Numbered from the stretch's first letter, positions 7,162 through 16,612 are shown. The stretch is DNA of 55,314 bases from Actinomycetota bacterium (GCA_016841065.1 JAENZW010000003.1:1-55314), one strand, 5' to 3'. Program-made: numbers and translations. Notes: generated from the sequence alone by a model not told the origin.

Positions 7162-9414
7162 ATGGCCGCTAGCAAGAAGACACAGGGTCGCAAATCGCGT
7201 GATGGCGGCCGACGTTCCGGCGAGACGCACAAGCCGAAGCGATCGAACTCGGTTCTGGACGACGACTCCCGAAGCGACATTCTTGGCGTTGTACTCACCG
7301 CGTCAGCCGCCGCGTTGGCGATTGCGGTCCTGAGTCAATCTACCGGCATCCTGGGCGGCACAGTGGCCCGTATCCTCCGTCTGGGTCTGGGAGTCGGGGC
7401 CTACGTCTTGCCCGTCATCCTTCTCCTCTGGGGCATCAGCTTCTTCGTGCGCGCCTTCGCCATCGCCGAGCGCAGAGTCGGCATCGGCCTTGGGATGATC
7501 CTGCTGTCGATCATATCTATGATGGCAGTTCAGGCACCCGCTTCAGAACAGTGGGAGTCCTCATCCCTTGAGTCGCACGGCGGGTACATCGGCGGGGTCG
7601 TGGCTTGGGCTCTTCGCTCGCTCCTCGGTGACTCCATCTCATACGTAGTCCTCGGCGCGCTCCTGCTTGTGGGCCTTGTGATCACCGGTCTCTCGTTGTC
7701 CGGAGTGGTCGCATGGACTCTGGATCGTCTTCGGCCAGCCGACGACGCGATGGAGGCGGCGCCGACAAAGCGAGATCGTACTCCCAAGACCCTGCCACTC
7801 GATGACTTCGCAGATGGCAGCGTGCCCGAGCTCGCAAAGTCGTTGCCGGTAGGCCGAAGACGCAAACGAGCTGACGACCCCGAAATGCGTCGCGAGACCG
7901 TGCCGTCAACGCAATCGGCTGCGCCAAGACGCACCGAGGGTTTCGTCTTGCCACCCGCCGACTTGCTCGAGCGTACGTCCGCTGCTGCCTCGAAACACCG
8001 CGCCACCGAGAAGGAGCTTCAGGCGACGGCTCACGTCATCGAGAGCACGCTGGCAACCTTCGACATCCCCGCACGGGTCCAACAGTGGATTCCTGGCCCC
8101 ACGGTAACCATGTTCGAGATCGAGCTGTCGCGCGGCGTGAAGGTACACCGGGTGACTGCTCTCGCCGACGACCTCGCGCTTGCGCTGGCGGCACCGACCG
8201 TCCGCATTCTTGCACCGATTCCCGGAAAGTCACTTGTCGGCATTGAGGTGCCCAACGAGCGCCGCTCGACGGTCACGCTCGGGGACGTTCTTCCGGAGCC
8301 TGCCGCACACGAAGGCGGTCCACTCATGCTCGCGATCGGCAAGGACGTGTCCGGCGACGCGATCGTCGCCGACCTGGCCGCGATGCCGCACCTACTGATC
8401 GCCGGATCTACGGGCACAGGGAAGTCAGTGTGCATCAATGCACTCCTCATGAGCATCCTCATGCGCGCCACGCCTGCCGAAACGAGGCTCATTCTCATCG
8501 ACCCGAAGAGAATCGAGCTCTCGCTGTACAACGGCGTACCTCATCTCTACGTCCCGGTCGTGACCGAGGCAAAGGAGGCGGCGTCAGCCCTTGCATGGGC
8601 CGTCTCCGAGATGGAATCACGCCTGAAGAGACTCCAGAAGGCTGGCGCGCGCAACATCGCCGGATACAACCTCATGGTCCATGACGGCACTGCTCCCGAG
8701 GGCGCGGAGGCAATGGCCTACGTAGTCATCGTCATTGATGAGCTCGCCGACTTGATGATGGTAGCCGCCAAGGAAGTAGAAGACTCGATCTGCCGTCTCG
8801 CCCAGCTCGCCCGTGCGGCAGGAATCCACCTCGTTGTGGCCACCCAACGTCCCTCAACCGATATCATCACCGGCCTCATCAAGACCAACGTGACCAACCG
8901 AATAGCCTTCGCCGTCTCCAGCAGCATCGACAGCCGGGTGATTCTCGATCAGGCCGGAGCCGAGCGGCTCGTCGGTCTCGGTGACATGCTCTTCTCGACT
9001 CCCGCACTCGCGAAGCCCAAACGTATCCAAGGGGCTTTCGTTTCGGAGAACGAGATAGCAGCAGTCGTCGAGCATCTGAAACAGCAAGGCGAACCCGAGT
9101 ATCACGAAGAGATCCTTCACCTCAAGGTGTCCTCCACGGGTGGAGGAGTAGACCATGGCGGCGAGGATGATGATCCCTTGATATGGGAGGCTGCCGACAT
9201 CGTCGTGGCGTCGGGGATGGGCTCCACATCGCTACTGCAACGACGCTTGAAGGTTGGATATGCGCGTGCGGGACGTATCATGGATATGCTTGAAGCCAAA
9301 GGGATCGTGGGACCGCCGGACGGAAGCCGACCCCGCGAAGTACTCGTCGATATCGAGGACCTCGAGTCCTTGAGGGCATTCGAGCGCAAGGAAGCGGAAG
9401 AGGAGGGGTACTAG
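7162..9414 (+). CDS. ftsK: DNA translocase FtsK/SpoIIIE
   Basis: The 750-residue protein has a basic N-terminus and four membrane segments between about residues 38 and 195. A short polar linker follows, then the ATPase motor with Walker A GSTGTGKS at about 415-422 and Walker B VIVIDELADL near 521-530. The end is a winged-helix gamma domain with the LQRRLKVGYARAGRIMDML signature that reads KOPS/SRS DNA sequences. It pumps chromosomal DNA through the closing septum. The linker is short, as in SpoIIIE. AGGAG at 7153-7157 serves the ATG, and the rodZ-like gene starts 2 bases after the stop. Confidence 0.97.
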   Translation: MAASKKTQGRKSRDGGRRSGETHKPKRSNSVLDDDSRSDILGVVLTASAAALAIAVLSQSTGILGGTVARILRLGLGVGAYVLPVILLLWGISFFVRAFAIAERRVGIGLGMILLSIISMMAVQAPASEQWESSSLESHGGYIGGVVAWALRSLLGDSISYVVLGALLLVGLVITGLSLSGVVAWTLDRLRPADDAMEAAPTKRDRTPKTLPLDDFADGSVPELAKSLPVGRRRKRADDPEMRRETVPSTQSAAPRRTEGFVLPPADLLERTSAAASKHRATEKELQATAHVIESTLATFDIPARVQQWIPGPTVTMFEIELSRGVKVHRVTALADDLALALAAPTVRILAPIPGKSLVGIEVPNERRSTVTLGDVLPEPAAHEGGPLMLAIGKDVSGDAIVADLAAMPHLLIAGSTGTGKSVCINALLMSILMRATPAETRLILIDPKRIELSLYNGVPHLYVPVVTEAKEAASALAWAVSEMESRLKRLQKAGARNIAGYNLMVHDGTAPEGAEAMAYVVIVIDELADLMMVAAKEVEDSICRLAQLARAAGIHLVVATQRPSTDIITGLIKTNVTNRIAFAVSSSIDSRVILDQAGAERLVGLGDMLFSTPALAKPKRIQGAFVSENEIAAVVEHLKQQGEPEYHEEILHLKVSSTGGGVDHGGEDDDPLIWEAADIVVASGMGSTSLLQRRLKVGYARAGRIMDMLEAKGIVGPPDGSRPREVLVDIEDLESLRAFERKEAEEEGY

Positions 9415-9415
9415 C

Positions 9416-10234
9416 GTGTCGCGCAGCATCGGAGAGACGCTGTCCGCACGACGTCGCGAGCTAGGCAAGTCACTCGCTGACGCCGAGGCGGCCACAAAGA
9501 TCCGTGCCAGACGCCTCGATGCCCTGGAGAAGGGCGAGTGGGCGGCGCTCCCTAGTTCCGCATACGTCAAAGGCTACATTATCAGCTACGCGCAGTACCT
9601 CGAGTTGGATCCGGAGCCGCTCATCGCGGCACTTCGCAACGAGATCGGCTCCGAGGGCGGCGCCGAGAGCGACATCGAAGGGGCACCGCGACGACGCGTC
9701 GTCGCTCCACGCGACACGGTTGTCACAGCTCGTGGTCAGTTGCACACGATTCCCTGGCGGGCTGCTGCCGCTCTCATCGCACTCATAGTCGTGGTCGCTC
9801 TGGCGATATGGTTCGTCGGGAACGGTTCCCGAGAGCAGGGCGAGCAGAGACCCCTGCCAAACGTCTCGGAGACGTCTTCCTCGGCGTCGATCGACGAGAC
9901 GCTCCCGGGAACGACGCCGACCAACACGACGCCCGTTCCACAGTCCGATGAGGTGGTTGTCCCGGATGAGACTACGGCACAGACTGCGGGAGCGTTCACC
10001 CTGACGATCCAGATCGACCCGGCCGCCGCATCCTGGCTACGCGTCACGGTCGATGGCTTGAAGGCATACGAGGGGACCCTCGCAGCCGGTGAGACCAAGG
10101 AATGGGAGGTCTCGCAAGAGGCCATTGTCCGCGTGGGTAAGGTGACGGCGGTGACCGTCAAGAAGAACGATGAGTCGGTGGAGGTGCCGGTAGGATCTGA
10201 CGGTATCGGACAGGTCACACTCACCGCAGACTGA
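9416..10234 (+). CDS. RodZ-like helix-turn-helix membrane protein
   Basis: The 272-residue protein has an N-terminal HTH_25 domain (about residues 4-70), a Ser/Arg-rich link, one membrane helix near 118-138 rich in Ala, Ile and Val, a Thr/Ser/Pro-rich outer linker, and a C-terminal DUF4115 beta domain ending near residue 272. This is the layout of RodZ, which ties MreB to the elongation machinery in rods, although many actinobacteria have the protein without MreB. The GTG start uses AGGAGGGG at 9401-9408 within ftsK. Placement between ftsK and yajQ is common in Gram-positive genomes. Confidence 0.8.
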   Translation: MSRSIGETLSARRRELGKSLADAEAATKIRARRLDALEKGEWAALPSSAYVKGYIISYAQYLELDPEPLIAALRNEIGSEGGAESDIEGAPRRRVVAPRDTVVTARGQLHTIPWRAAAALIALIVVVALAIWFVGNGSREQGEQRPLPNVSETSSSASIDETLPGTTPTNTTPVPQSDEVVVPDETTAQTAGAFTLTIQIDPAAASWLRVTVDGLKAYEGTLAAGETKEWEVSQEAIVRVGKVTAVTVKKNDESVEVPVGSDGIGQVTLTAD

Positions 10235-10249
10235 GAGCAGGGAGCACAC

Positions 10250-10747
10250 ATGGCCAAGGACCAGAGCTTCGATGTGGTGTCTCAGGTCGACATGCAAGAG
10301 GTCGACAACGCCGTGCAACAGGCGGTCAAGGAGATCACGCAACGATACGACCTCAAAGACACCGGCTCGACGATTAGTCTGGACAAGACAGCCGGGACTG
10401 TCACTGTGAGCGCACCCAGCGACTTCATCTCGAAACAGGTGGTCGATGTGCTCGCTGGCAAGCTCGTGCGTCGTAGCGTCGATCTAAAAGCGCTGAGTTG
10501 GGGCACAACCGAGGCCGCAGCAGGTGGGACTGTGCGCACCACAGCACAGATCGTCAACGGCATAGAGGCTGAACTCGCCCGAAAGATCAACAAGGACATC
10601 CGCGACGAGAAGCTGAAGATCAAGGTCCAAATAGAGGGAGACAAACTCCGGGTGTTCTCGCCCAAGAGAGATGACCTGCAGACCGTCATCGCCTTCCTCA
10701 AGGACAAGGACTACGGGATTCCCTTGCAGTTCACCAACTATCGCTAG
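10250..10747 (+). CDS. YajQ family nucleotide-binding protein
   Basis: This 165-residue protein matches the YajQ family over its whole length: it begins with FDVVSQVDMQEVDNA, has the ITQRYDLK segment, and ends with PLQFTNYR. The fold is two ferredoxin-like domains. A YajQ homologue in Xanthomonas binds cyclic di-GMP and a transcription factor, and E. coli YajQ binds RNA or nucleotides; the role here is unknown. A GGGAG site precedes the ATG. The possible link to c-di-GMP is of interest because a second candidate c-di-GMP receptor, an RsiG-like protein, is encoded at 52334. Confidence 0.9.
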   Translation: MAKDQSFDVVSQVDMQEVDNAVQQAVKEITQRYDLKDTGSTISLDKTAGTVTVSAPSDFISKQVVDVLAGKLVRRSVDLKALSWGTTEAAAGGTVRTTAQIVNGIEAELARKINKDIRDEKLKIKVQIEGDKLRVFSPKRDDLQTVIAFLKDKDYGIPLQFTNYR

Positions 10748-10760
10748 CGCACTGACGGGC

Positions 10761-12059
10761 ATGTCAACATCACCGCTCGTTCACTTCGTGACCCTCGGCT
10801 GCCCCAAGAACGAGGTCGATTCCGCGCGCATGCAGGCACGCGTGGAGTCTTCGGCATATGGCGTTACGGACGACATCGCCCAGGCCACCGTGGTCGTGCT
10901 CAATACCTGCTCATTCATACAACCCGCCGTCGAGGAGGCCATCGAGACCACCCTTCAGTTGGTTCAGTGGCGCGACGAAGCGGCCTCCAGGCGACTAGTC
11001 GTAGCCGGTTGCCTCCCTTCGCGATATGGCGCTGACCTCGAAGCCGAGCTGCCGGAACCGGACGCCTTCCTTCCAGTTTCCGATGAGGACACCCTCCTCG
11101 ATGTCCTCGAGCGGCTTACCGACACCACCGCGCGTGCGGAAACGACGGGCCCCATGCGCGCCGCAAGCGGCCACACTGCCTACCTCCAGATATCCGACGG
11201 CTGCTTCCGTCACTGCACGTACTGCACCATTCCGTCGATTCGTGGCCCGTACCGCTCACGCCCGCTTGCCGATATCCGCAGGGAAGCGGTAGAACTCATC
11301 GCCGCAGGAGCGCGAGAGATCATCCTCATTGGCCAAGACACCGGAGCGTATGGGCGTGATCTGGAGACCGACAAGACACTCGTCGACGTTCTTCGCGCTC
11401 TCGCGGCCCTAGAGGGTCTTGCCTGGTTGAGGGTGATGTACCTGCAGCCCGATGGCATCACCGACGAGCTGCTTGAGACCATGGCGCGCACGCCGGAGGT
11501 CTGCCGCTACATCGACATGCCTCTTCAGCACATCGCGCCCAGAATCCTCAAGGCAATGCATCGCTCGGGATCTGCCGAAGAGTATCTGGCGCTCATCCGG
11601 CGAATCCGCGAAGCAATGCCCGACGTGATTCTGCGGACATCTCTCATTGCAGGTTTCCCAGGCGAGACAGATGCGAACGTGGCTGACCTGGTCGCGTTCT
11701 TGCGTGAAGCTCAGATCGACTACGTCGGCGTCTTCCCCTTCTCACCGGAAGAGGGGACCCTTGCGGCGGAGCTGGACGATCAGCTCAGCGAGAGAACCCG
11801 TATGCGTCGCGCCCAGACACTGCGAGATGCCGCCGACGAGATCGGCTTAGAAGCTGCCGCTCAGCTCATCGGGAGACAGGTCGACGTGCTTTCCGACGGA
11901 CTGGACGATGACGGCGTTCCTGTGGGACGCTGGCGTGGGCAGGCGCCCGACGTGGACGGCATCGTCGTCCTGGATGCGCCCGTTCCCGCCGGTCGCATCG
12001 TGCGCGCACTCGTGACCGACACCGTCGGCTACGACCTGGAGGCAGAGACCCAGCAGTGA
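10761..12059 (+). CDS. rimO: Ribosomal protein uS12 methylthiotransferase
   Basis: RimO adds a methylthio group to an Asp of ribosomal protein S12. The 432-residue radical-SAM enzyme has the RimO-type opening LGCPKNEVDSARM, an auxiliary-cluster domain with Cys14, and the radical-SAM triad Cys148-x3-Cys152-x2-Cys155 (CFRHCTYC). A C-terminal TRAM domain follows. The NEVDS form of the opening separates it from MiaB, which is encoded at 20665. I choose ATG 10761, 13 bases after yajQ, because it gives the family N-terminus; the ribosome site there is weak (GACGGG). The stop overlaps the pgsA start by 4 bases. Confidence 0.93.
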   Translation: MSTSPLVHFVTLGCPKNEVDSARMQARVESSAYGVTDDIAQATVVVLNTCSFIQPAVEEAIETTLQLVQWRDEAASRRLVVAGCLPSRYGADLEAELPEPDAFLPVSDEDTLLDVLERLTDTTARAETTGPMRAASGHTAYLQISDGCFRHCTYCTIPSIRGPYRSRPLADIRREAVELIAAGAREIILIGQDTGAYGRDLETDKTLVDVLRALAALEGLAWLRVMYLQPDGITDELLETMARTPEVCRYIDMPLQHIAPRILKAMHRSGSAEEYLALIRRIREAMPDVILRTSLIAGFPGETDANVADLVAFLREAQIDYVGVFPFSPEEGTLAAELDDQLSERTRMRRAQTLRDAADEIGLEAAAQLIGRQVDVLSDGLDDDGVPVGRWRGQAPDVDGIVVLDAPVPAGRIVRALVTDTVGYDLEAETQQ

Positions 12060-12658
12060 TCCGCTCAATGAACTGGGCTAACCGCGTCACGATACTGCGG
12101 GTACTGCTGATTCCCGTTGTGGTTGTGGCACTTCTTGCGCGCTGGCCCAACTGGGGCCCATGGTGGGCCGCCGGGTTCTTCGCGCTCCTCGCATCCACGG
12201 ATGCAGTGGACGGATACCTCGCAAGATCGCGCAACGAGGTCACCAACTTCGGCAAACTCATCGACCCGCTCGCCGACAAGCTTCTCGTTACGGCCGCCCT
12301 TGTGGTTCTCGTCGAACTGGGCACGTTGCCTGCGTCGATCGCGCTGATAATCATCAGCAGAGAGTTCGTCGTCACGGGTCTTCGAATGGTCGCAGTCGCT
12401 GAAGGCAAGGTCATAGCAGCGGGGAGCTTCGGAAAAGCGAAGACCGTATTCCAGGTGATTGCGATCGTGGCCTTCATCATCAAGGACAGCGAGCCTGTCG
12501 AATCCCTGGGAGCACCGTGGGCAAGCGCCGCGGAATGGGTATCGTGGGGGGTGATGGCGGTTGCGTTGGTGCTCACTGTCTACTCCATGGTCGACTACTT
12601 CTATCACGCAAGAGACGTCATCACTACCGTGCCCCTTCGCCCGGACAGCAACTCCTAG
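12056..12658 (+). CDS. pgsA: CDP-diacylglycerol--glycerol-3-phosphate 3-phosphatidyltransferase
   Basis: PgsA makes phosphatidylglycerol phosphate at the membrane. The 200-residue protein carries the CDP-alcohol phosphotransferase signature DAVDGYLAR followed by GKLIDPLADKLL, which supplies the metal-binding aspartates, and five or more hydrophobic helices. The GTG at 12056 overlaps the rimO stop in a GTGA arrangement. The ATG at 12068 (MNWANRVTILR) is an equally good start and would fit the family's usual N-terminus. cinA follows closely, an order seen in many Gram-positive bacteria (pgsA-cinA-recA). Confidence 0.93.
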   Translation: MIRSMNWANRVTILRVLLIPVVVVALLARWPNWGPWWAAGFFALLASTDAVDGYLARSRNEVTNFGKLIDPLADKLLVTAALVVLVELGTLPASIALIIISREFVVTGLRMVAVAEGKVIAAGSFGKAKTVFQVIAIVAFIIKDSEPVESLGAPWASAAEWVSWGVMAVALVLTVYSMVDYFYHARDVITTVPLRPDSNS

Positions 12659-12672
12659 AGGAGGGCCGGACC

Positions 12673-13893
12673 GTGCCTGAACGCAAGCCCGCTGCGATCG
12701 TGACGGTGGGCTCCGAACTCGTCGAGGGCCTCCGCCTGGACACGAACACCCGGGAGATCGCCCTTGCTCTGTCTTCGGCAGGGTTCTGGGTGAAGGAGGC
12801 CGTGTCCGTTGGTGACGACATCGAGCTTCTTGCAGGCACTTTGTCACGACTCATCGGCCGCTACGAGCTTGTTGTGGGGACCGGAGGTCTCGGCCCGACG
12901 CACGACGATATCACCCGGGAAGCCGCCGCAATGGCGTTGGATCTTGAGCTTCTGCCGGATGAGGCAATCGCCGAAAGACTAGCGACCATCGCGTCGCGCC
13001 ACGTCCGCACTCGTGCCGCCGATCAAATCGGACTCCAAGCCCTCATCCTGGCGGGTGCGACCGTTCTTCACCCTGACTCTGGAACCGCACCCGGTCAGAT
13101 AGTGCAAACTCCGAGGGGTCGCCTGGTGCTGCTTCCCGGTCCTCCGCACGAGATGCGGCCGATGCTCGAAGAGTTCTTGGACTCGGGTAGCGACGGCGTC
13201 GCACCTCGTATACTCAGCTGCGTCGGTATGTCCGAATCCGACGCCCAGCTAGCCGCGCAAGAAGGCATCGGGGACGCCGCCGTATCACTCACAGTGCTCG
13301 CCACCCCCGCGCTCGTCGACGTCGTTCTGATCGACGACGGGGCAGGGGAGAGGATCCTCGCCGAAGTCGCCAGTCGTGTTCGTGCGGCGCTGGGCGACCG
13401 CTGCTTCGCTGAAGATGGTCGCAGCCTTCCGCAGGTCGTCCTGTCTCTCGCGCGCGATCGCGGCATCACGCTCGCTACCGCAGAGTCGTGTACCGGCGGG
13501 CTTGTCGCTGCCGCACTCACGGACATCTCGGGGGCTTCCGACACCTTCCTGGGCGGAGTGGTTGCGTACGCGAACACAATCAAGACGAGCCTCCTTGCCG
13601 TTCCTGACGCGCTGCTTAGGGAGTACGGCGCGGTGAGCGAGCCGATAGCCGCCGCGATGGCAACGGGAGTGCGGGACGTAACGGGAGCCGAGCTCGGCGT
13701 CTCCGTCACGGGCGTCGCGGGCCCCGCGGGAGGAACCGCGGACAGGCCTGTTGGGATGGTGTACTTCGGCGTCGCCGATAGCAGGGGCGTTCTATCCGAG
13801 CGCCGCGATCTTTTCGGAGACCGACCCGGCATCCGAACGAGGGCGTGCGTGACCGCGCTCGACATGGCACGTCGCCGGCTGTTGGAGCGATGA
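12673..13893 (+). CDS. cinA: CinA: nicotinamide-nucleotide amidohydrolase / ADP-ribose pyrophosphatase-like protein
   Basis: The 406-residue protein joins an N-terminal MoCF/COG1058 domain (opening TVGSELVEG, then GGLGPTHDD) to a C-terminal PncC domain with TAESCTGG and VTGVAGPAGG. The C-terminal domain removes the amide of nicotinamide mononucleotide to recycle NAD. The start is GTG 12673, with GAGGAGGG at 12658-12665. The longer open frame upstream, which overlaps pgsA, is not coding. In Streptococcus cinA is co-transcribed with recA in competence; here thpR lies between them and recA has its own promoter. Confidence 0.94.
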   Translation: MPERKPAAIVTVGSELVEGLRLDTNTREIALALSSAGFWVKEAVSVGDDIELLAGTLSRLIGRYELVVGTGGLGPTHDDITREAAAMALDLELLPDEAIAERLATIASRHVRTRAADQIGLQALILAGATVLHPDSGTAPGQIVQTPRGRLVLLPGPPHEMRPMLEEFLDSGSDGVAPRILSCVGMSESDAQLAAQEGIGDAAVSLTVLATPALVDVVLIDDGAGERILAEVASRVRAALGDRCFAEDGRSLPQVVLSLARDRGITLATAESCTGGLVAAALTDISGASDTFLGGVVAYANTIKTSLLAVPDALLREYGAVSEPIAAAMATGVRDVTGAELGVSVTGVAGPAGGTADRPVGMVYFGVADSRGVLSERRDLFGDRPGIRTRACVTALDMARRRLLER

Positions 13894-13896
13894 CCC

Positions 13897-14502
13897 GTGC
13901 GAGCCTTCCTCGGCATCGCACTGCCCGAACGCGCTCTTGATGCCCTGGATGAAGCCGGCGTGTTCTTGCGCGACAACGACCCTCGATGGACCGACGCGAA
14001 GTGGGTGCCTAGACAGAACCTCCACGTCACGGTCGCCTTCCTCGGCAACGTAGAGCCCACGGACGCAGACATTCTTGTCGGGCGACTCGCAGCAAGATTC
14101 GCCTCTATCGGGTCTCCGCGGCTTGCCTTCGAGGAGATTCAGGCGATTCCGTCACTCCGATCCGCTCGGATGGTGTGGGCGATCTTCAAGGACATCGACG
14201 GGGTGTGTGCTCGCCTAGCCGCAGAGTCGTTCGACGAAGCAGCGACGATCGGGGTTGCGCCTTCCGACAGGGAGTTCTCCGCACATGCGACGCTGGTACG
14301 CTCGCGCGGAAGGATGCCGCTCGATACGGACATCTGTCGTGAGGCGACTCGACGGGCCAAGGCCGCCTTCCTGTCTCCTGATCGTCCGATGTCAGACCCG
14401 TCAGGTATCTTCGATGTGAGGTCTGTGACCTTGTTCGCGAGCACCCTTGCCCGCACCGGACCTGTCTACTCGAAGGTCCACGAGCTAGCCGTCGGAAGTT
14501 GA
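13897..14502 (+). CDS. thpR: RNA 2',3'-cyclic phosphodiesterase (LigT/ThpR)
   Basis: A 2H phosphoesterase of 201 residues with the two catalytic tetrapeptides His43-V-Thr45 (NLHVTV) and His130-A-Thr132 (AHATLVRSR). ThpR opens 2',3'-cyclic phosphates at RNA ends and can act as a reversible 2'-5' RNA ligase. The GTG start lies 3 bases after the cinA stop, so the two are surely co-transcribed. The residues after the second motif are the conserved basic patch that binds phosphate. Physiological substrates remain unclear in bacteria. Confidence 0.9.
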   Translation: MRAFLGIALPERALDALDEAGVFLRDNDPRWTDAKWVPRQNLHVTVAFLGNVEPTDADILVGRLAARFASIGSPRLAFEEIQAIPSLRSARMVWAIFKDIDGVCARLAAESFDEAATIGVAPSDREFSAHATLVRSRGRMPLDTDICREATRRAKAAFLSPDRPMSDPSGIFDVRSVTLFASTLARTGPVYSKVHELAVGS

Positions 14503-14531
14503 TTGACACCGAACACACGTTCGTGTATGGT
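14503..14531 (+). promoter_or_regulatory. recA promoter with LexA (SOS) box
   Basis: TTGACA (14503-14508) and TATGGT (14526-14531) are 17 bases apart. The spacer contains CGAACACACGTTCG (14510-14523), which fits the Gram-positive/mycobacterial LexA operator CGAAC-N4-GTTCG exactly. LexA bound there would block RNA polymerase. AAGGAG for recA follows at 14566-14571. Confidence 0.88.
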
Positions 14532-14580
14532 CTGCCCAGCCCCCAGGGTCGACCTGCCTAGTGCGAAGGAGCGCTAAAGA

Positions 14581-15615
14581 ATGGAACCTGAGAAGGCAAA
14601 GGTCCTTGAAGTTACCCGAGAGCAGATTGAGCGCAAGTTCGGAAAGGGCTCGCTCATGCGACTCGGAGAGAGTGATGCAGTTGCTGTGGTGGCCTCCATT
14701 CCGACCGGATCCCTGGCCCTTGATGCTGCACTGGGCATTGGCGGCGTACCGCGCGGACGCATCGTCGAGATATACGGTCCCGAGTCGTCTGGCAAGACCA
14801 CGCTTGCCCTTCAAATCGTAGCGGAGGCTCAGGCGCTCGGAGGAATCGCCGCTTTCATCGACGCCGAACATGCGCTTGATCCCAGCTATGCCGCGCGCCT
14901 CGGAGTGGATATCGAGGAGATTCTCATCAGCCAGCCTGACACCGGCGAACAGGCGCTCGAAATCGCAGACATGCTCGTTCGTAGTGGGGCCATTGACGTC
15001 GTCGTCATTGACTCGGTGGCGGCCCTCGTGCCGCGTGCTGAGCTCGAGGGCGAGATGGGGGACGTCTCTGTGGGTCTTCAGGCACGCCTGATGAGTCAAG
15101 CTCTGCGGAAACTTGCTGGCTCTCTCAGCAAGTCGTGCACGACCTGCATCTTCATCAACCAGCTCCGCGAGAAGATCGGCGTCATGTTCGGAAGCCCGGA
15201 GACTACGAGTGGGGGCCGCGCTCTGAAGTTCTACTCCACCATTCGAATCGACGTTCGCCGCATTGACTCGATCAAGCAGGGAACCGACATCATCGGCAAC
15301 CGCGTTCGTGCCAAGGTGGTCAAGAACAAGGTCGCGGCGCCGTTCAGACAAGCCGAATTCGACCTGATGTACGGGACAGGCATCTCGAAAGAGGGAGGCG
15401 TTCTCGACCTCGGTGTCGAGGAGGGCATCGTCGCCAAGTCGGGCGCCTGGTACACGTACGGCGAAGAACGACTCGGTCAGGGCCGTGAGGCCGCCAAGGA
15501 GTTCCTGCGAGAGCATTCGGATCTCCGGAACGATATCGAGACGCGGGTCCGTGAGGCCCTCGGCCTGGCACCGCCTGCGGCGGCCAAGGGTGCGAAGCAA
15601 ACCGACGACGACTAG
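14581..15615 (+). CDS. recA: Recombinase RecA
   Basis: RecA forms filaments on single-stranded DNA, catalyses strand exchange and triggers LexA self-cleavage. The 344-residue protein has Walker A GPESSGKT at residues 66-73, the VVIDSVAAL Walker B strand, the L2 loop INQLREKIG and the GGRALKFY signature. The C-terminal tail is acidic and ends in DDD. It has its own LexA-controlled promoter and is followed 10 bases later by recX, the usual pairing. No intein is present. Confidence 0.98.
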   Translation: MEPEKAKVLEVTREQIERKFGKGSLMRLGESDAVAVVASIPTGSLALDAALGIGGVPRGRIVEIYGPESSGKTTLALQIVAEAQALGGIAAFIDAEHALDPSYAARLGVDIEEILISQPDTGEQALEIADMLVRSGAIDVVVIDSVAALVPRAELEGEMGDVSVGLQARLMSQALRKLAGSLSKSCTTCIFINQLREKIGVMFGSPETTSGGRALKFYSTIRIDVRRIDSIKQGTDIIGNRVRAKVVKNKVAAPFRQAEFDLMYGTGISKEGGVLDLGVEEGIVAKSGAWYTYGEERLGQGREAAKEFLREHSDLRNDIETRVREALGLAPPAAAKGAKQTDDD

Positions 15616-15625
15616 CTGCCATCCA

Positions 15626-16261
15626 GTGAGCGCCAAGCCCGCCACCCTTACGATCACCAGAGCGTCACCGAGAGGCCGGACGGTAGAACTGTACCTTGAT
15701 GACGAGTTTGCACGCACGACATCCATGGGTGTCGTGCGTGACCTCTCTCTGACTGACGGAGATCAGTTCACGCTCGCCGGCCTCAACGGGGCAATCGACG
15801 AGTCCGAACTTCGGGCGGCGCTTGACCGCGCATTCCGCATTCTCGGATATCACGAGCGCTCAGTGTCCCAAATGCGCAAGGCTCTACGGGATGACGGATA
15901 CGCCCAGGGATCCATCGAGAGAACGATCGCCCGTTTGCTCGAACTCGAATTGCTCGATGACACGCGATTCGCGTCTGCGTATGTCCGGACCAAATCCTGC
16001 GCGGGATGGGGTAGAAGGCGAGTATCCCAAGGACTGTCCCACGCGGGCGTGTCGGACGAAATCGCCGACGCCGCTTTGGATGCAGAATCCCCGGCGGAAG
16101 GCCAGCGCGATCGAGCGCGCCTACTCGTCCGATCATTCGATAGCGCTGATCCCAAAGCCCGCGATCGAGCGATTCGCCGTCTGGTCACTCGTGGGTTCAC
16201 CTGGGATGATGCGAGAGCCGTCGTGCTCGAATCTGGCTCCACCGACGCGGACGATCAGTGA
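15626..16261 (+). CDS. recX: Regulatory protein RecX
   Basis: RecX binds RecA filaments and limits their activity. The predicted 211-residue protein shows the three-helix repeats of the family, with ALDRAFRILGYHERSVSQMR and GYAQGSIERTIARLLELELLDD typical of repeat one, followed by the DDTRFASAYV segment. The first 60 residues are an extra N-terminal beta region common in actinobacterial and Bacillus RecX. The GTG at 15626 is the best start near recA, but its ribosome site is weak. A hairpin follows directly after the stop. Confidence 0.88.
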   Translation: MSAKPATLTITRASPRGRTVELYLDDEFARTTSMGVVRDLSLTDGDQFTLAGLNGAIDESELRAALDRAFRILGYHERSVSQMRKALRDDGYAQGSIERTIARLLELELLDDTRFASAYVRTKSCAGWGRRRVSQGLSHAGVSDEIADAALDAESPAEGQRDRARLLVRSFDSADPKARDRAIRRLVTRGFTWDDARAVVLESGSTDADDQ

Positions 16262-16265
16262 GGCT

Positions 16266-16280
16266 GCGGTCGCCGACCGC
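16266..16280 (+). terminator. Hairpin after recX
   Basis: GCGGTC and GACCGC form a 6-bp stem with a GCC loop starting 5 bases after the recX stop. It lacks a T-run, so termination strength is uncertain. Confidence 0.45.
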
Positions 16281-16612
16281 CTTGACGCTTCTACCTGCGT
16301 AGACGTAACATAACCGTGGCAAATGTGATTCTCCGCCGCGAGTTCGTCGAAACGCGCGTTGCGGTTCTGTGTATTTCGGACACCTAGACTGTGACCGGGC
16401 TCATAGCCCGAAGTGTGCGTTCCTCGACGCAACACATATACGCACTGGTGATCACATCTGCCGGACGCCACTGTCCGGCCGTCGTCATTTACGGGGATTT
16501 CTGGGTATTCCACTCCCCGTCACGACCGCACCGTGTCGGCTGGAAACTGTCTCCCGCAGAACGCGGGCGTCTGTTGACATGAATCGCCTTCAAACGAAAG
16601 GAGGGGCGCTCG
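16281..16612 (+). other. Long untranslated stretch before RNase Y gene, with three hairpins
   Basis: No convincing gene was found in these 332 bases. Three inverted repeats lie in a row: CGGGCT/AGCCCG (16396-16410), GCCGGAC/GTCCGGC (16460-16479) and ACGGGGA/TCCCCGT (16491-16520). They could form a structured 5' leader on the rny mRNA. The strong ribosome site AAGGAGGGG (16598-16606) is at its end. No known riboswitch family was recognised. Confidence 0.4.

Noticed and set aside
12517-12672. Longer N-terminus for CinA overlapping pgsA
   Set aside because: The extra 52 residues are a shadow of pgsA; a strong ribosome site fixes the start at GTG 12673.
15413-15625. Longer N-terminus for RecX inside recA
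   Set aside because: This stretch is the recA coding sequence in another frame; GTG 15626 gives a normal RecX.
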